64,000 bases of DNA, taken from Campylobacteraceae bacterium (GTDB taxonomy: Bacteria > Campylobacterota > Campylobacteria > Campylobacterales > Arcobacteraceae). Below, piece after piece: positions 28,952-38,967 of this stretch (the stretch's first letter is position 1; the number at the start of each line of letters is the position of its first letter). Both the position numbers and the translations under genes were made by a program. The notes beneath the pieces were generated by a model that made no database searches, had not been told where the DNA came from, and worked only from the letters and a program-made list of their open reading frames with translations. Location: positions 1-64,000 of the forward strand of contig JABXII010000024.1 in NCBI GenBank assembly GCA_013373175.1, read 5' to 3'.

Positions 28952-28978
28952 AATACAGAGAAGAAGATTCTCTGTATT
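28952..28978 (-). terminator. Hairpin downstream of lipoprotein gene
   Basis: aatacagagaa-gaaga-ttctctgtatt, 11-bp stem. Confidence 0.7.
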
Positions 28979-28984
28979 TTAGTT

Positions 28985-29938
28985 CTATCTTATATACCCT
29001 GTATCACCAAGTTTTGCATTATCAATTGGACTATATAACCAAGTTGCAACATCTTTTCCTAAAGCTTCAACTGTTCTTCCTAAAACAGCACAAGAACTTT
29101 TATATGCTCCCCAGAATCCACCACCAGAAACTCTTGCTGCTTGGAAAGAACCATAGCTTTTATTTCCTTTTACAAGTCTACCTTCAATAGAAGTAAACTT
29201 TGCATGGCCTCTAAATGCTCCACCTTGACTAATTGCATCTACAATTTTAACATCTAAATATAAATCATTAGAAGTTGGTTTATTTTTATATTCTACTTTT
29301 AGACCTTGCTCTTGGGCAAATTTTTTAATAAAAGATGCTAATTGTTCATTGATTGTACACTCAGCTTTAATATTTGCAGCAATTCTATTATCAGCTGAAT
29401 AAGGAGTTATATTTTTAATATAAATTGTTTTTCCACTAATAGCACTACTGTCTGCTTTTTTATAGTTTTTATTTGAAGTAGATGAACTTTTTGGAGCAAT
29501 ATTAGTAACTGTTCTACTTGCATTAGTATTTCCCATCACACCAATTTGTGATAGTTCATAGTTAATATTTCTTTCTAAGTTTGCAATCCATTTATTATAG
29601 TTTCCATGAATTGTATTAGAACTTGGGTCATAATTCATATTTCTACTATCTTTGTAAGAGATTTTATACCCTTTTGTGTCATATGCAATATCTACAACAA
29701 CTAAGTGTTTCCCTCTTACATTGTTTTTAGCTTCTAAAAGTCCAGTTTTAATTCTTTTTGTAGACCATCCTTTTCTCATTGCACCTTTTTGAATAGCTCT
29801 TTCAACTTTTTTAGTTGTTACTTTAGAACCACTAATATACCCACTATTGTCAATATTTTGTACTGCTGCACTTTTACAACCAGATAACATTAAAAGAAAA
29901 GCTAAAATTAGCCCTGTAATCAAAGATGTTTTTTTCAT
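28985..29938 (-). CDS. Putative lipoprotein (two-domain, unknown function)
   Basis: Lipobox LMLSGCKS; ~317 aa. Confidence 0.7.
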   Translation of the reverse strand: MKKTSLITGLILAFLLMLSGCKSAAVQNIDNSGYISGSKVTTKKVERAIQKGAMRKGWSTKRIKTGLLEAKNNVRGKHLVVVDIAYDTKGYKISYKDSRNMNYDPSSNTIHGNYNKWIANLERNINYELSQIGVMGNTNASRTVTNIAPKSSSTSNKNYKKADSSAISGKTIYIKNITPYSADNRIAANIKAECTINEQLASFIKKFAQEQGLKVEYKNKPTSNDLYLDVKIVDAISQGGAFRGHAKFTSIEGRLVKGNKSYGSFQAARVSGGGFWGAYKSSCAVLGRTVEALGKDVATWLYSPIDNAKLGDTGYIR

Positions 29939-30027
29939 CTTTTCTCCTTATTTAGATTTTTAAATTTCAAATTTTACTATAAAAATGTCTCAAAATTGGC
30001 TCATTTTTATTTTTTAGATTATCCCTT

Positions 30028-31356
30028 TTATATTTTTACATTTATAGTTAAATAAGGGTTATATAAAACATTGGCACCATGTTGTATTTTTACATTTCTT
30101 CTTTGTGTGTAATCAACACTGTATGTTCCTGAAAAGTCACTTGAAAATTGAGCACATATTTTTGCAGCCTTTTCAATAACGTTTTCAGGAATAGTTTTCT
30201 TACTGTTTTGAACTATTACATGAGAAGAAGGAGCATCTTTTAAGTGAAACCAAAAATCACTTGCTTTTGAGTTTTCTAATAAATAAATATTTTCTCTCTC
30301 ATTAGTTCCAAGCATTATTTTATAACCTTCATAAAAAAAGCTTTCATAGTTTTGACTTTTTTTTGTTTTTGCTTGATTTTTCTGTTTCTTAGGAAGTAAA
30401 AACTCTATTTCATCAATTGTCTTACAAGAATTGATATTATTTACAAGTCTTTTCAAGAATTCTACTTTTTCTTCTAAATTAGACTTTTCTATTTGTATAT
30501 TATTTGCCTTTTGTTTAGCTCTTTTCGCTTTTTTAAACAAATCATTTGAATAAGTTGAGGCTAAATATCTTGTATCAAGTTTTATTTCAACTTCATTACC
30601 TTCATAATCATAAGTTTTTAACACTTCTTGATAAGGTTTAATAGTATGTAAGTTTGCAAGTATCAAATTTGCTTTTTCATATAAAGAAAGTGACTCTTCT
30701 TCTAAGTCTTCTTTTTTAGGTAAAGTATTTAACGTCTTTTGTAACTTCTTTAGCTTTTTATTTACTTGACTTACTTTTTGACGCCTATGGTTTTCTAAGT
30801 TCTGAATTTCTATATTTTCATATACTTCATATAGATACTCTTCTACATTTTCAAGTTTTTCTATTTTAGGAACAAAATCTTGCTTTGGAACTTCATCAAG
30901 TTTTATTCCTACTTTAACTACTCTACTAGAAGCGAACTCATCAATATGTCTTAAAGCTTCCAAAATCACTCTATCTTCATCTAGAATAATTGCATTTGTG
31001 TGCTTTCCTGTAAACTCTAATTGTAAAATAGTAGTCAGTTTTTTATATGATGAAGAAGAATTAACTTTTATATTTATAATCTTGTCTTCATTATAAATAT
31101 CTATTTTTTCTATTCTTGAATTAATAAATCTCTTTTGTAATACTACATCAAAAGGGGCATTAAAATCTTTTTTAGAGGCTTTCTCCCCTCTTTTCTTATA
31201 AATATAACTTTTCCCCTTACTCATATCAAAATATACTTGATTTGTATTATTAAATTCAATTATAATTAGATTGTTGTCAATTCTACTTATATGTTTTATA
31301 ACTTGGGCTTCTTGCTGTAAGTAACTTACGATTTCTTTTAGAATATAGTATTTCAA
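30028..31356 (-). CDS. NFACT-family protein (RqcH/FbpA-like)
   Basis: Coiled-coil middle and NFACT-R domain SKASDFWFHLKDAPSSHVIVQNSKKTIPENVIEKAAKICAQFS..DYTQRRNVKIQHGANVLY. Confidence 0.85.
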   Translation of the reverse strand: MKYYILKEIVSYLQQEAQVIKHISRIDNNLIIIEFNNTNQVYFDMSKGKSYIYKKRGEKASKKDFNAPFDVVLQKRFINSRIEKIDIYNEDKIINIKVNSSSSYKKLTTILQLEFTGKHTNAIILDEDRVILEALRHIDEFASSRVVKVGIKLDEVPKQDFVPKIEKLENVEEYLYEVYENIEIQNLENHRRQKVSQVNKKLKKLQKTLNTLPKKEDLEEESLSLYEKANLILANLHTIKPYQEVLKTYDYEGNEVEIKLDTRYLASTYSNDLFKKAKRAKQKANNIQIEKSNLEEKVEFLKRLVNNINSCKTIDEIEFLLPKKQKNQAKTKKSQNYESFFYEGYKIMLGTNERENIYLLENSKASDFWFHLKDAPSSHVIVQNSKKTIPENVIEKAAKICAQFSSDFSGTYSVDYTQRRNVKIQHGANVLYNPYLTINVKI

Positions 31357-31445
31357 TATTTATCACTTTTTATTATACTTATGTAAGTATTATTTTTATT
31401 TTGCTTTGTTATAATCATACCAAAATATTAATTAGGAGATGAATA

Positions 31446-31769
31446 ATGACAAAGTTACTTAAACTTTCAATGGCAGCAGTTCTATTATTAGGTGTTGCTT
31501 CTACAACTGCTTCGGCTGATGCAAGAAAAGGTCAAAAGATTTTTATTAAGAAATTTAAATCTAGATGTGGATTTAATGGTGCTAAATTTGCAGCTAAGCA
31601 TTCACAAGAAGAATGGTCTTCAATCAATGAAGCTGGAAACTTTAAAAGTGAGATGATTACAATTTGTCCAGATGTAAAAGAATCAGATATAAAAGACTCT
31701 TGGGTTCCTCATTTATATGATTTCTCATATGAGTATGCTAACGATTCAGGAAATGTTCCTTCTTGTTAA
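31446..31769 (+). CDS. Cytochrome c-like exported protein lacking CXXCH
   Basis: Signal peptide; ADARKGQKIFIKKFKSRCGFNGAKFAAKHSQEEW; no CXXCH in the ORF. Confidence 0.65.
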   Translation: MTKLLKLSMAAVLLLGVASTTASADARKGQKIFIKKFKSRCGFNGAKFAAKHSQEEWSSINEAGNFKSEMITICPDVKESDIKDSWVPHLYDFSYEYANDSGNVPSC

Positions 31770-31778
31770 TTCATTTTA

Positions 31779-31803
31779 CTATAAGAGGTTAATCCTCTTA
31801 TAG
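31779..31803. terminator. Bidirectional terminator
   Basis: ctataagagg-ttaat-cctcttatag between convergent genes. Confidence 0.8.
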
Positions 31804-32604
31804 ATTCTCATTTGCTTCAACTTTACAGTTGTTTTTCTCACAAGTTACATTAGCATCAAAATAGAAAACATCTTTTCCTACTCTATTTTTTAAACTTAAT
31901 GCAGCCTCTGCTGATTGCATTCCAGTATTACAATAAAATACTATTAACTTATCATCAGATATTTGTGATAGGTCAATTTTTTCATTTTTTGAATCCCAAG
32001 TTGCATTTATAGCACCTTTAATATGACCTTCTTTAAAATCTTTTGCTTTTCTAATATCTACTAATTGAACATTTTTAGGTAAGTCATTTAAAACAACTTT
32101 TTCAAACCAGAATTGATCAATCATTCCCTTATCTTGTCCAAGATAAATAGTTGTTCCCTTAGCTTGATACTTTTTGCCTTTTGATTCTTCTACTTTTGGC
32201 TCATCAGATTCAGTTTTTAAAGCCATTAATGGCATTGATTTTTCTTTCCATTGTGGATATCCACCTTTATATACTAATATATTTGTGTATCCTTCTTTTT
32301 GTAAAAGATGTGCAAGTTCATCTGATTTTTCACATTTGAAACCATTACAAAAAGATACTATCTTTGCATCTTTATCCTTTGGTAAAAAGGCAATACTTTT
32401 TTTAAATCTATTTACTGGTAAATTTAAACTTCCTAAGATAGTTCCTCTTTTATAAAGTTTTTCACCCCTTGCATCTAAAAATAAAGCCTCTTTATTTTCA
32501 AAAAGTTTTTTTGCTTCTGAAAATTTGATTACTTTTAACTCTTGAGATTGTGCTATTGAAACTAGCATAAATAGTGCTAATAGCTTGAATACTAATGTTT
32601 TCAT
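31798..32604 (-). CDS. Exported tandem rhodanese protein
   Basis: Signal peptide; two rhodanese domains with SFCNGFKCEKS and VFYCNTGMQSA active sites. Confidence 0.88.
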   Translation of the reverse strand: MKTLVFKLLALFMLVSIAQSQELKVIKFSEAKKLFENKEALFLDARGEKLYKRGTILGSLNLPVNRFKKSIAFLPKDKDAKIVSFCNGFKCEKSDELAHLLQKEGYTNILVYKGGYPQWKEKSMPLMALKTESDEPKVEESKGKKYQAKGTTIYLGQDKGMIDQFWFEKVVLNDLPKNVQLVDIRKAKDFKEGHIKGAINATWDSKNEKIDLSQISDDKLIVFYCNTGMQSAEAALSLKNRVGKDVFYFDANVTCEKNNCKVEANENL

Positions 32605-32678
32605 AATTCTCCTTACTTAAATTTTGAAAGAATTATACATAAGATAAGATTAATTTTTCTTATAAAAAAATATAAGTT

Positions 32679-33206
32679 TTACTTATTAAAAGATATTGAG
32701 TTGTAATTATATATTACACTCTCTGCAAGTTCCAGCATCATGATATTGATTTTTTTAAAGTTTTCATCTTTGATATTTATTAATAACTTGTCATATACAT
32801 TTGCATAAGGGTAGATTGTAAAGTATATATACTCTTTTGAACGATTCTCTTTATCTAACTCTTTAAACCAAACCGCTAGCATTGAGAAATATAACATTGA
32901 TGGATTAAAAACTCTTTTTGATTCTTCTATTTTCTCAAACTCTTTTGTTAAAGAATTATTTATAAAATCATATGCTTTTAATACAGCAGAAATTCTATAA
33001 TGTTTTTTGTTTTTAATATAATGTTCTGTTGGGAAAGTTACATTATTAATTTGAGTTAACATCTCATCAGAGATTTTATTGATATAATCAACTACCTCTT
33101 TATCGATATTAAAAAAACTTTCTTCATTATCTTTATATGAAAGAATTAAGTCTTTACAAAATAGTAGTAAGGCTTCTGTTTTTATTTTAGATAAGTTTAA
33201 AATCAT
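32679..33206 (-). CDS. Hypothetical protein
   Basis: 175 aa intact ORF. Confidence 0.6.
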   Translation of the reverse strand: MILNLSKIKTEALLLFCKDLILSYKDNEESFFNIDKEVVDYINKISDEMLTQINNVTFPTEHYIKNKKHYRISAVLKAYDFINNSLTKEFEKIEESKRVFNPSMLYFSMLAVWFKELDKENRSKEYIYFTIYPYANVYDKLLINIKDENFKKINIMMLELAESVIYNYNSISFNK

Positions 33207-33314
33207 ACACTATTCTATCAATTTTTTGTTAAAAGTCTCTGTTAAGATTAAATTTAAGAGCAATTAGGATAAAATATAAGAATTTTAAAAACTTTTAAGG
33301 AAAAAAGGAATTTA

Positions 33315-35123
33315 TTGGAACCAATTGGTATATTAAAAGAAGGTCAGATATACGATCTTCAAACAGCGGAGGCTTTAAACTTAAGTGGAGATGAGATTAA
33401 AGCTGACAACTCTCCTGAATCTCTTGAAATATTAAGACATTCATGTGCTCACTTAATGGCACAAGCAATTAAAGAATTATACCCAGATGCGAAATTCTTC
33501 GTAGGGCCTGTAGTAAAAGAAGGTTTTTACTACGACTTTAAAACCGAAGAAAAAATATCAGAAGAGGATCTTCCAAAGATTGAAAAGAAGATGAAAGAAT
33601 TAGCAAATGCTAAACTTCCTATTGAAAGATATGAAGCATCTAGAGAAGAAATTCAAACAAAATTTGCAAATGATGAATTAAAGCAAGCAGTTCTTTCTAA
33701 CATCACAGATAACACATTAACACTTTATAAACAAGGTGAATTTGAAGACTTATGTAGAGGACCTCACGTACCTAATACAAGAATGATTAGAAGCTTCAAA
33801 CTTACAAGAGTTGCAGGTGCATACTTAGGTGGTAATGAAGAAAACGAAATGATTACAAGAATCTATGGTATTGCTTTCTTTGACAAAAAAGAGCTAAATG
33901 ACTATGTAAGAATGCTTGAAGAAGCTAAAAAAAGAGACCATAGAAAACTAGGAACTGAATTAGAACTTTTCACATTTAGTGATGATGTTGGTGCAGGTCT
34001 TCCTATGTGGCTACCAAATGGAGCACGTCTTAGATCAAAACTAGAACATATCTTATATAAAGCGCATAGAATAAGAGGATATGAACCAGTACGTGGGCCT
34101 GAACTACTTAAATCTAAGATGTGGGATATTTCAGGGCACAATGCTAACTATAGTCAAAATATGTACTATACTACTATTGATGAACAACAATATGCAATGA
34201 AACCAATGAACTGTGTTGGTCATATTCAAATATTTAAAAACTCTTTAGTATCATATAAAGACTTACCAAAAAAACTTTTTGAATATGGTGTTGTTCACAG
34301 ACATGAAATGTCTGGTGCTATGCATGGATTATTCAGAGTAAGAGAATTTACTCAAGATGATTCACACATTTTTTGTACGCAAGATCAAATGAAAGATGTA
34401 ATCTTTGAAGTTTTAGAATTTGTTGATTCTTTACTAAAAGTATTTGATTTTAAATATGAAATCGAAGTTTCTACAAAACCAGAAAAAGCAATTGGTGATG
34501 ATACATTTTGGGAAAAGACAACAAAAGGTATCATGGATGCACTTGATGAAAAAGCTATTTCTTATGGTATTGATGAAGGTGGTGGAGCATTCTATGGTCC
34601 AAAAATTGACATCAAAATTCTAGATGCTATTGGAAGAAAATGGCAATGTGGTACTGTTCAAGTAGATATGAACTTACCAAGTAGATTTGAAGCTGAATTT
34701 ATCAATGAAAAAGGTGAGAAAGAACAACCAGTAATGATTCATAGAGCAATCCTTGGTTCATTTGAAAGATTCATTGGAATCTTAACTGAACACTGTGCTG
34801 GTGAGTTCCCATTTGTAATTGCACCAACACAAGTTATTTTTGTGCCAATTGCAGATACACATGTAGAGTATGCAAAATCATTACAAAAAGAACTTTTAAA
34901 TAATGAAATTGATTCAAAAATATTTGATATGAATGAATCATTAAATAAAAGAATTAGAATGGCTGAAAAGCAAAGAGTTCCAATGATTATTGTTGTTGGA
35001 GATGAAGAGGTTGCAAATGAGACTGTTGCATTGAGAGATAGAAGAAAAAGAGAACAGTCAAATATGAGCAAGAATGAATTTATTAATATGTTAAATGAAA
35101 TTATATCAGGGAGTAAAATTTGA
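33315..35123 (+). CDS. thrS: Threonyl-tRNA synthetase (TTG start)
   Basis: [66 protein letters not shown]. Confidence 0.97.
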   Translation: MEPIGILKEGQIYDLQTAEALNLSGDEIKADNSPESLEILRHSCAHLMAQAIKELYPDAKFFVGPVVKEGFYYDFKTEEKISEEDLPKIEKKMKELANAKLPIERYEASREEIQTKFANDELKQAVLSNITDNTLTLYKQGEFEDLCRGPHVPNTRMIRSFKLTRVAGAYLGGNEENEMITRIYGIAFFDKKELNDYVRMLEEAKKRDHRKLGTELELFTFSDDVGAGLPMWLPNGARLRSKLEHILYKAHRIRGYEPVRGPELLKSKMWDISGHNANYSQNMYYTTIDEQQYAMKPMNCVGHIQIFKNSLVSYKDLPKKLFEYGVVHRHEMSGAMHGLFRVREFTQDDSHIFCTQDQMKDVIFEVLEFVDSLLKVFDFKYEIEVSTKPEKAIGDDTFWEKTTKGIMDALDEKAISYGIDEGGGAFYGPKIDIKILDAIGRKWQCGTVQVDMNLPSRFEAEFINEKGEKEQPVMIHRAILGSFERFIGILTEHCAGEFPFVIAPTQVIFVPIADTHVEYAKSLQKELLNNEIDSKIFDMNESLNKRIRMAEKQRVPMIIVVGDEEVANETVALRDRRKREQSNMSKNEFINMLNEIISGSKI

Positions 35124-35653
35124 GTAGACAAAATAAAAAGCCAGAAGCAATTATGAACGAGGACATCAGATGTCCAGAAGTTAGATGTACAGGAGATGAT
35201 GGAACAAATTATGGAATCATTTCAACAAAAGATGCACTTCAAACTGCTGATGATTTAGGATTAGATTTAGTACTAATTGCTCCAGATGGGAAACCACCAG
35301 TTGCAAAAATCATGGATTATGGTAAATTTAAATACCAACAAGAAAAAAAGAAAAAAGAAGCAAAGAAAAAGCAAAAAGTAATTGTAGTTAAAGAAGTAAA
35401 ATTCTCTGTAAAAATTGCAGAAAATGATATTAACTATAAAGTTAAACATGCGATTGAATTTCTTGAAAAAGGTTACCACGTTAAATGTAGAGTATTCTTA
35501 AAAGGACGAGAAATGGCTCATCCAGAAGCTGGTGCAGAAGTACTTGAAAGAGTATGGCCTATGCTTGAAGAGTATGGAGTAAGAGATGCTGCTCCTAAAC
35601 AAGAAGGAAGATTTGTTAATATGATGGTTCTTCCTAAAGAAAATAGAAAATAA
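35120..35653 (+). CDS. infC: Translation initiation factor IF-3
   Basis: [39 protein letters not shown]. Confidence 0.96.
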   Translation: MSRQNKKPEAIMNEDIRCPEVRCTGDDGTNYGIISTKDALQTADDLGLDLVLIAPDGKPPVAKIMDYGKFKYQQEKKKKEAKKKQKVIVVKEVKFSVKIAENDINYKVKHAIEFLEKGYHVKCRVFLKGREMAHPEAGAEVLERVWPMLEEYGVRDAAPKQEGRFVNMMVLPKENRK

Positions 35654-35696
35654 TTAATATACACAATCTAAAAACAATCTCCAATAAAAATTTCTA

Positions 35697-35720
35697 TGCA
35701 GAGGTACTACTCCCTCTGCA
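35697..35720 (+). terminator. Terminator/attenuator hairpin after infC
   Basis: tgcagagg-tactactc-cctctgca followed by T-rich tract. Confidence 0.65.
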
Positions 35721-35823
35721 CTCCTTTTATGTTATTTAATCTTAATTAAAGCTAAATTTAAGTAAAATCTCGAACTTTTTCATTGAATATGAAAATGCAA
35801 ATTTATTAGAAAGGAACTGTACG

Positions 35824-36021
35824 ATGCCAAAGATGAAATCAAACAGTGGTGCTTTAAAGAGATTTAAAGTGAAAAAGAATGGTTCTATTGTTAGAGGATC
35901 AGCTTTTAGAAGCCACATCTTAACTAAGATGAGTCAAAAAAGAAAAAGAGCTCTTAGAGGGCCTCAAACTGTAGCTGCAACTGATGCAACTAGAGTTAGA
36001 AGAATGTTATGCCAAGCATAA
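35824..36021 (+). CDS. rpmI: Ribosomal protein bL35
   Basis: [25 protein letters not shown]. Confidence 0.96.
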   Translation: MPKMKSNSGALKRFKVKKNGSIVRGSAFRSHILTKMSQKRKRALRGPQTVAATDATRVRRMLCQA

Positions 36022-36122
36022 TTAACTTTTAAAGTTAATTATTTAGTCCCTCCACATAAGTGGACAAGTTCGATTATAAAATCGACACCTATTAAAAAAA
36101 ATAGAGTAAAGAAAGGAAAAAT

Positions 36123-36482
36123 ATGCCTAGAGTAAAAACTGGTGTAGTTAGAAGAAGAAGACATAAAAAAGTTTTAAAGCAAGCTAGAGGATTTTTCTCA
36201 GGAAGAAGAAAACACTTTAGAAAAGCAAAAGAGCAATTAGAACACTCTTTAGTATATGCTTATAGAGATAGAAGACAAAAGAAAAGAGATATTAGAAAGC
36301 TTTGGATCGTAAGAATCAATGCTGCTTGTAGATTAAATGATATTAACTACTCAAGATTCATGAATGGATTAAAATTAGCTAACATTGAGTTAGATAGAAA
36401 AATCCTAGCAGACTTTGCTATGAATGATGCAGAAGCTTTTTCAGCATTAGTTGTAAAAGCAAAAGAAGCATTAGCAGCATAA
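36123..36482 (+). CDS. rplT: Ribosomal protein bL20
   Basis: [38 protein letters not shown]. Confidence 0.97.
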   Translation: MPRVKTGVVRRRRHKKVLKQARGFFSGRRKHFRKAKEQLEHSLVYAYRDRRQKKRDIRKLWIVRINAACRLNDINYSRFMNGLKLANIELDRKILADFAMNDAEAFSALVVKAKEALAA

Positions 36483-36502
36483 TTAATAAATTTGCTATAA
36501 AT

Positions 36503-36537
36503 AAAAAGGTAGAAGATTAACTCTTCTACCTTTTTTT
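36503..36537 (+). terminator. Rho-independent terminator after rplT
   Basis: aaaaaggtagaag...cttctaccttttttt. Confidence 0.9.
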
Positions 36538-36577
36538 ATGCCTAAAATAAAAAACTTCACTTACACTTATATATAAA

Positions 36578-36805
36578 TTATCTATTTATTATTCTTTTAA
36601 ATATATTAACTACTATTCTTACAATTAATACCATTAAATATACTAATATTGTGAAGATAAAAGGGTGCAAGAAGCCAAGTCCATAGGCTCCTGCATTTTC
36701 TAGATTTTTTATGTGTGTTATTGGGAATGAAAAAAACTCTTTATAATGAATAATTAAAGATAAAGATACAAATATTAAACAAATATATATAAGCTCTTTT
36801 TTCAT
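36578..36805 (-). CDS. Small membrane protein
   Basis: 75 aa, two TM segments, upstream SQR-like gene on same strand. Confidence 0.5.
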   Translation of the reverse strand: MKKELIYICLIFVSLSLIIHYKEFFSFPITHIKNLENAGAYGLGFLHPFIFTILVYLMVLIVRIVVNIFKRIINR

Positions 36806-36811
36806 TATACT

Positions 36812-38281
36812 CTATGCTCTGCCAGATAACATTCCATATTGTGTCATAGGCTTAAGCATATAAACCTTTAATAGCCACCAAACATATCTTTCTACAGTTG
36901 GGTCAAGGGGGAATGTAGGTGTTGGTTTTTTAGTCCAATTAAACTCAGCAAGCATAACCTTTCCAATATCTGTAATTAAAGGACAAACTGTATATCCATC
37001 ATATTTTGCACTTAAAGGTTTACCTTCCATACTTGAAATTATATTATCAACTAACACTTTATATTGTTTTCTAACACTACCACCTGTTTTACCCATAGGA
37101 ACTGCTGCAATATCACCTAATGAAAAGATATTGTCATATTTCACATGTTGTAATGTTTCTTTATTTACAGGAACCCATCCTTTACCAGAACCAATTGCAG
37201 AGTTACCAATTTCATCTGGAGCTTTCATAGGAGGAGTAATATGTAAAAAATCATATGGAACTTCTACATTTTTGTGTTTTGTAATAAGATCATACTCTTC
37301 TAAGTCAGGGTCATATTCCCCTTTTTCATCCCAGAAGTTATCAAAAGTTGCTATTTTTTTCTCTAAATCAACACCTACTAAATTGTGATTATAATGCCAT
37401 TTAAAATCTCTTACTTTAAATTGCTCTAAAATTGCTTCATGGTACTCTTTAACACCAAACATACTTCCACCATTTGGATAGAAAGTTAAGTTTGCATTAT
37501 CCCTTGCGCCAGCTTCTTCTAATCTTGAATTAGTAAGATACATGATTTTCTTTGGAGCTCCCCCACACTTAATTGAAGTATTTGGGTGAGTAAATACTGC
37601 TTCAACTTTTTTACCACTTTTTGCTTCTTCAATAAGTTTTTGCATACTTTCCCAAGTATCAACTGCACCATCAGTTGAATAAATAGAACAAACACCTGAG
37701 TTTTTAAGTTTTGAAGTAAGTTTAGAAGCATTACCTAATGTTGTTAATTCACCAATTTCTTCTAAGCCTTGAATCTTCCCAAAATCAAGTTTTAATCCAG
37801 CAGCTACAATTAAGTAATCATAATCAAAAGTTTCACCATTTTGTGTTTTTACTTTATTGTTTTCTGGGTCAAATTCAATTGCTTTATCTTTGATAACTTT
37901 TACACCGCTTGGCACAAAATCTTTAGTATCATACATAATATCATCTTTTGTATATACACCAGCAGCTATTAAAGTATTACCAGGTTGATATGAGACAGAT
38001 TTTGGATTTGGTTCTATTACAGTGATATCTGGATTTGATAAGCTATTTGATAATCTTGCAGCAGTAGATATACCAGCCAGTCCTCCACCAATAATTAAAA
38101 TCTTAGCTTTAACATCACTTGCATTTGCAATTGTAGCAGCTTCAACTTCTGTGTTTCCCATTAAAAAAGATGCAGAACCTAATCCTGCAACCTTTAAGGC
38201 ATCTCTTCTTGAAAGTCCCTTTTTCTTTAGTTCTTTATCTACTAAATCAAGAGCTTCTTTTAACTCATTATTATTAGACAT
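36812..38281 (-). CDS. Tat-exported sulfide:quinone oxidoreductase / flavocytochrome-c-sulfide-dehydrogenase-like FAD protein
   Basis: Tat motif SRRDALKVAGLGSASFLMG; ILIIGGGLAGISTAARL; IYSTDGAVDTWESMQ; NIFSLGDIAAVPMGKTGGSVRKQ. Confidence 0.8.
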   Translation of the reverse strand: MSNNNELKEALDLVDKELKKKGLSRRDALKVAGLGSASFLMGNTEVEAATIANASDVKAKILIIGGGLAGISTAARLSNSLSNPDITVIEPNPKSVSYQPGNTLIAAGVYTKDDIMYDTKDFVPSGVKVIKDKAIEFDPENNKVKTQNGETFDYDYLIVAAGLKLDFGKIQGLEEIGELTTLGNASKLTSKLKNSGVCSIYSTDGAVDTWESMQKLIEEAKSGKKVEAVFTHPNTSIKCGGAPKKIMYLTNSRLEEAGARDNANLTFYPNGGSMFGVKEYHEAILEQFKVRDFKWHYNHNLVGVDLEKKIATFDNFWDEKGEYDPDLEEYDLITKHKNVEVPYDFLHITPPMKAPDEIGNSAIGSGKGWVPVNKETLQHVKYDNIFSLGDIAAVPMGKTGGSVRKQYKVLVDNIISSMEGKPLSAKYDGYTVCPLITDIGKVMLAEFNWTKKPTPTFPLDPTVERYVWWLLKVYMLKPMTQYGMLSGRA

Positions 38282-38364
38282 ACTAATATCCTTATTATAA
38301 GTAAAATTTATATGTAAGAGTACCCAAAAACAAATAATACAAAACTTATAAGTTTTCCAAATAG

Positions 38365-38967
38365 CTAATAAATAATATTAGTTTTATTTATAATTCTTAA
38401 GGCTCTTTGATACTCATCTCTTTCATTTAGATTTATAAATTCATCCTCATCTAAAAACTCAACATAGTTAGTGCTAAGCTCTTTTAATAGGAATCCTACC
38501 TTATGAAAGTCTTCTTTTAACATCTTCTCTACCAAAGGTTGAAGCTTGTCTTTTTCAAAAACTCCACAAAGATTATGTACTCTAGAAGTTTTAGCAACTG
38601 TAATATCATAATTATTAGATTCTTTTATAATTTTTTTTATTGATTCAAGTTTTACTAAGGGAGTATCTACTGTTATTATAAAGATTTTATTGGTATTTAA
38701 TTTTTCAAATATTGATTGTAAAGCAGCTATTGGAGAATAAACTTTAGATTCATCAAGAAGAAGTTCTTCTTTTGAAATAAAATCAAATTTATCTATTTTT
38801 GAAGATAAATAAACATTTTTAAATAGTTTTTTTAATTTTTCGTATTGATATTGAGTAAGTGTAGTTGAAGTAGAAAAAGGCAGAAGAGATTTGTCTTCGC
38901 CCATTCTTGAGCTTTTGCCACCACAAAGAATAACACAAGGTATCTCTTCTAGTGGTGGCATACTCAT
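38365..38967 (-). CDS. mobA: Molybdenum cofactor guanylyltransferase
   Basis: VILCGGKSSRMGEDKSLLPF; TVDTPLV. Confidence 0.9.
   Translation of the reverse strand: MSMPPLEEIPCVILCGGKSSRMGEDKSLLPFSTSTTLTQYQYEKLKKLFKNVYLSSKIDKFDFISKEELLLDESKVYSPIAALQSIFEKLNTNKIFIITVDTPLVKLESIKKIIKESNNYDITVAKTSRVHNLCGVFEKDKLQPLVEKMLKEDFHKVGFLLKELSTNYVEFLDEDEFINLNERDEYQRALRIINKTNIIY

Noticed and set aside
30028-31356. Fibronectin-binding adhesin call for the NFACT protein
   Set aside because: Legacy name; the NFACT-R domain indicates an RqcH-type ribosome quality-control relative rather than an adhesin.
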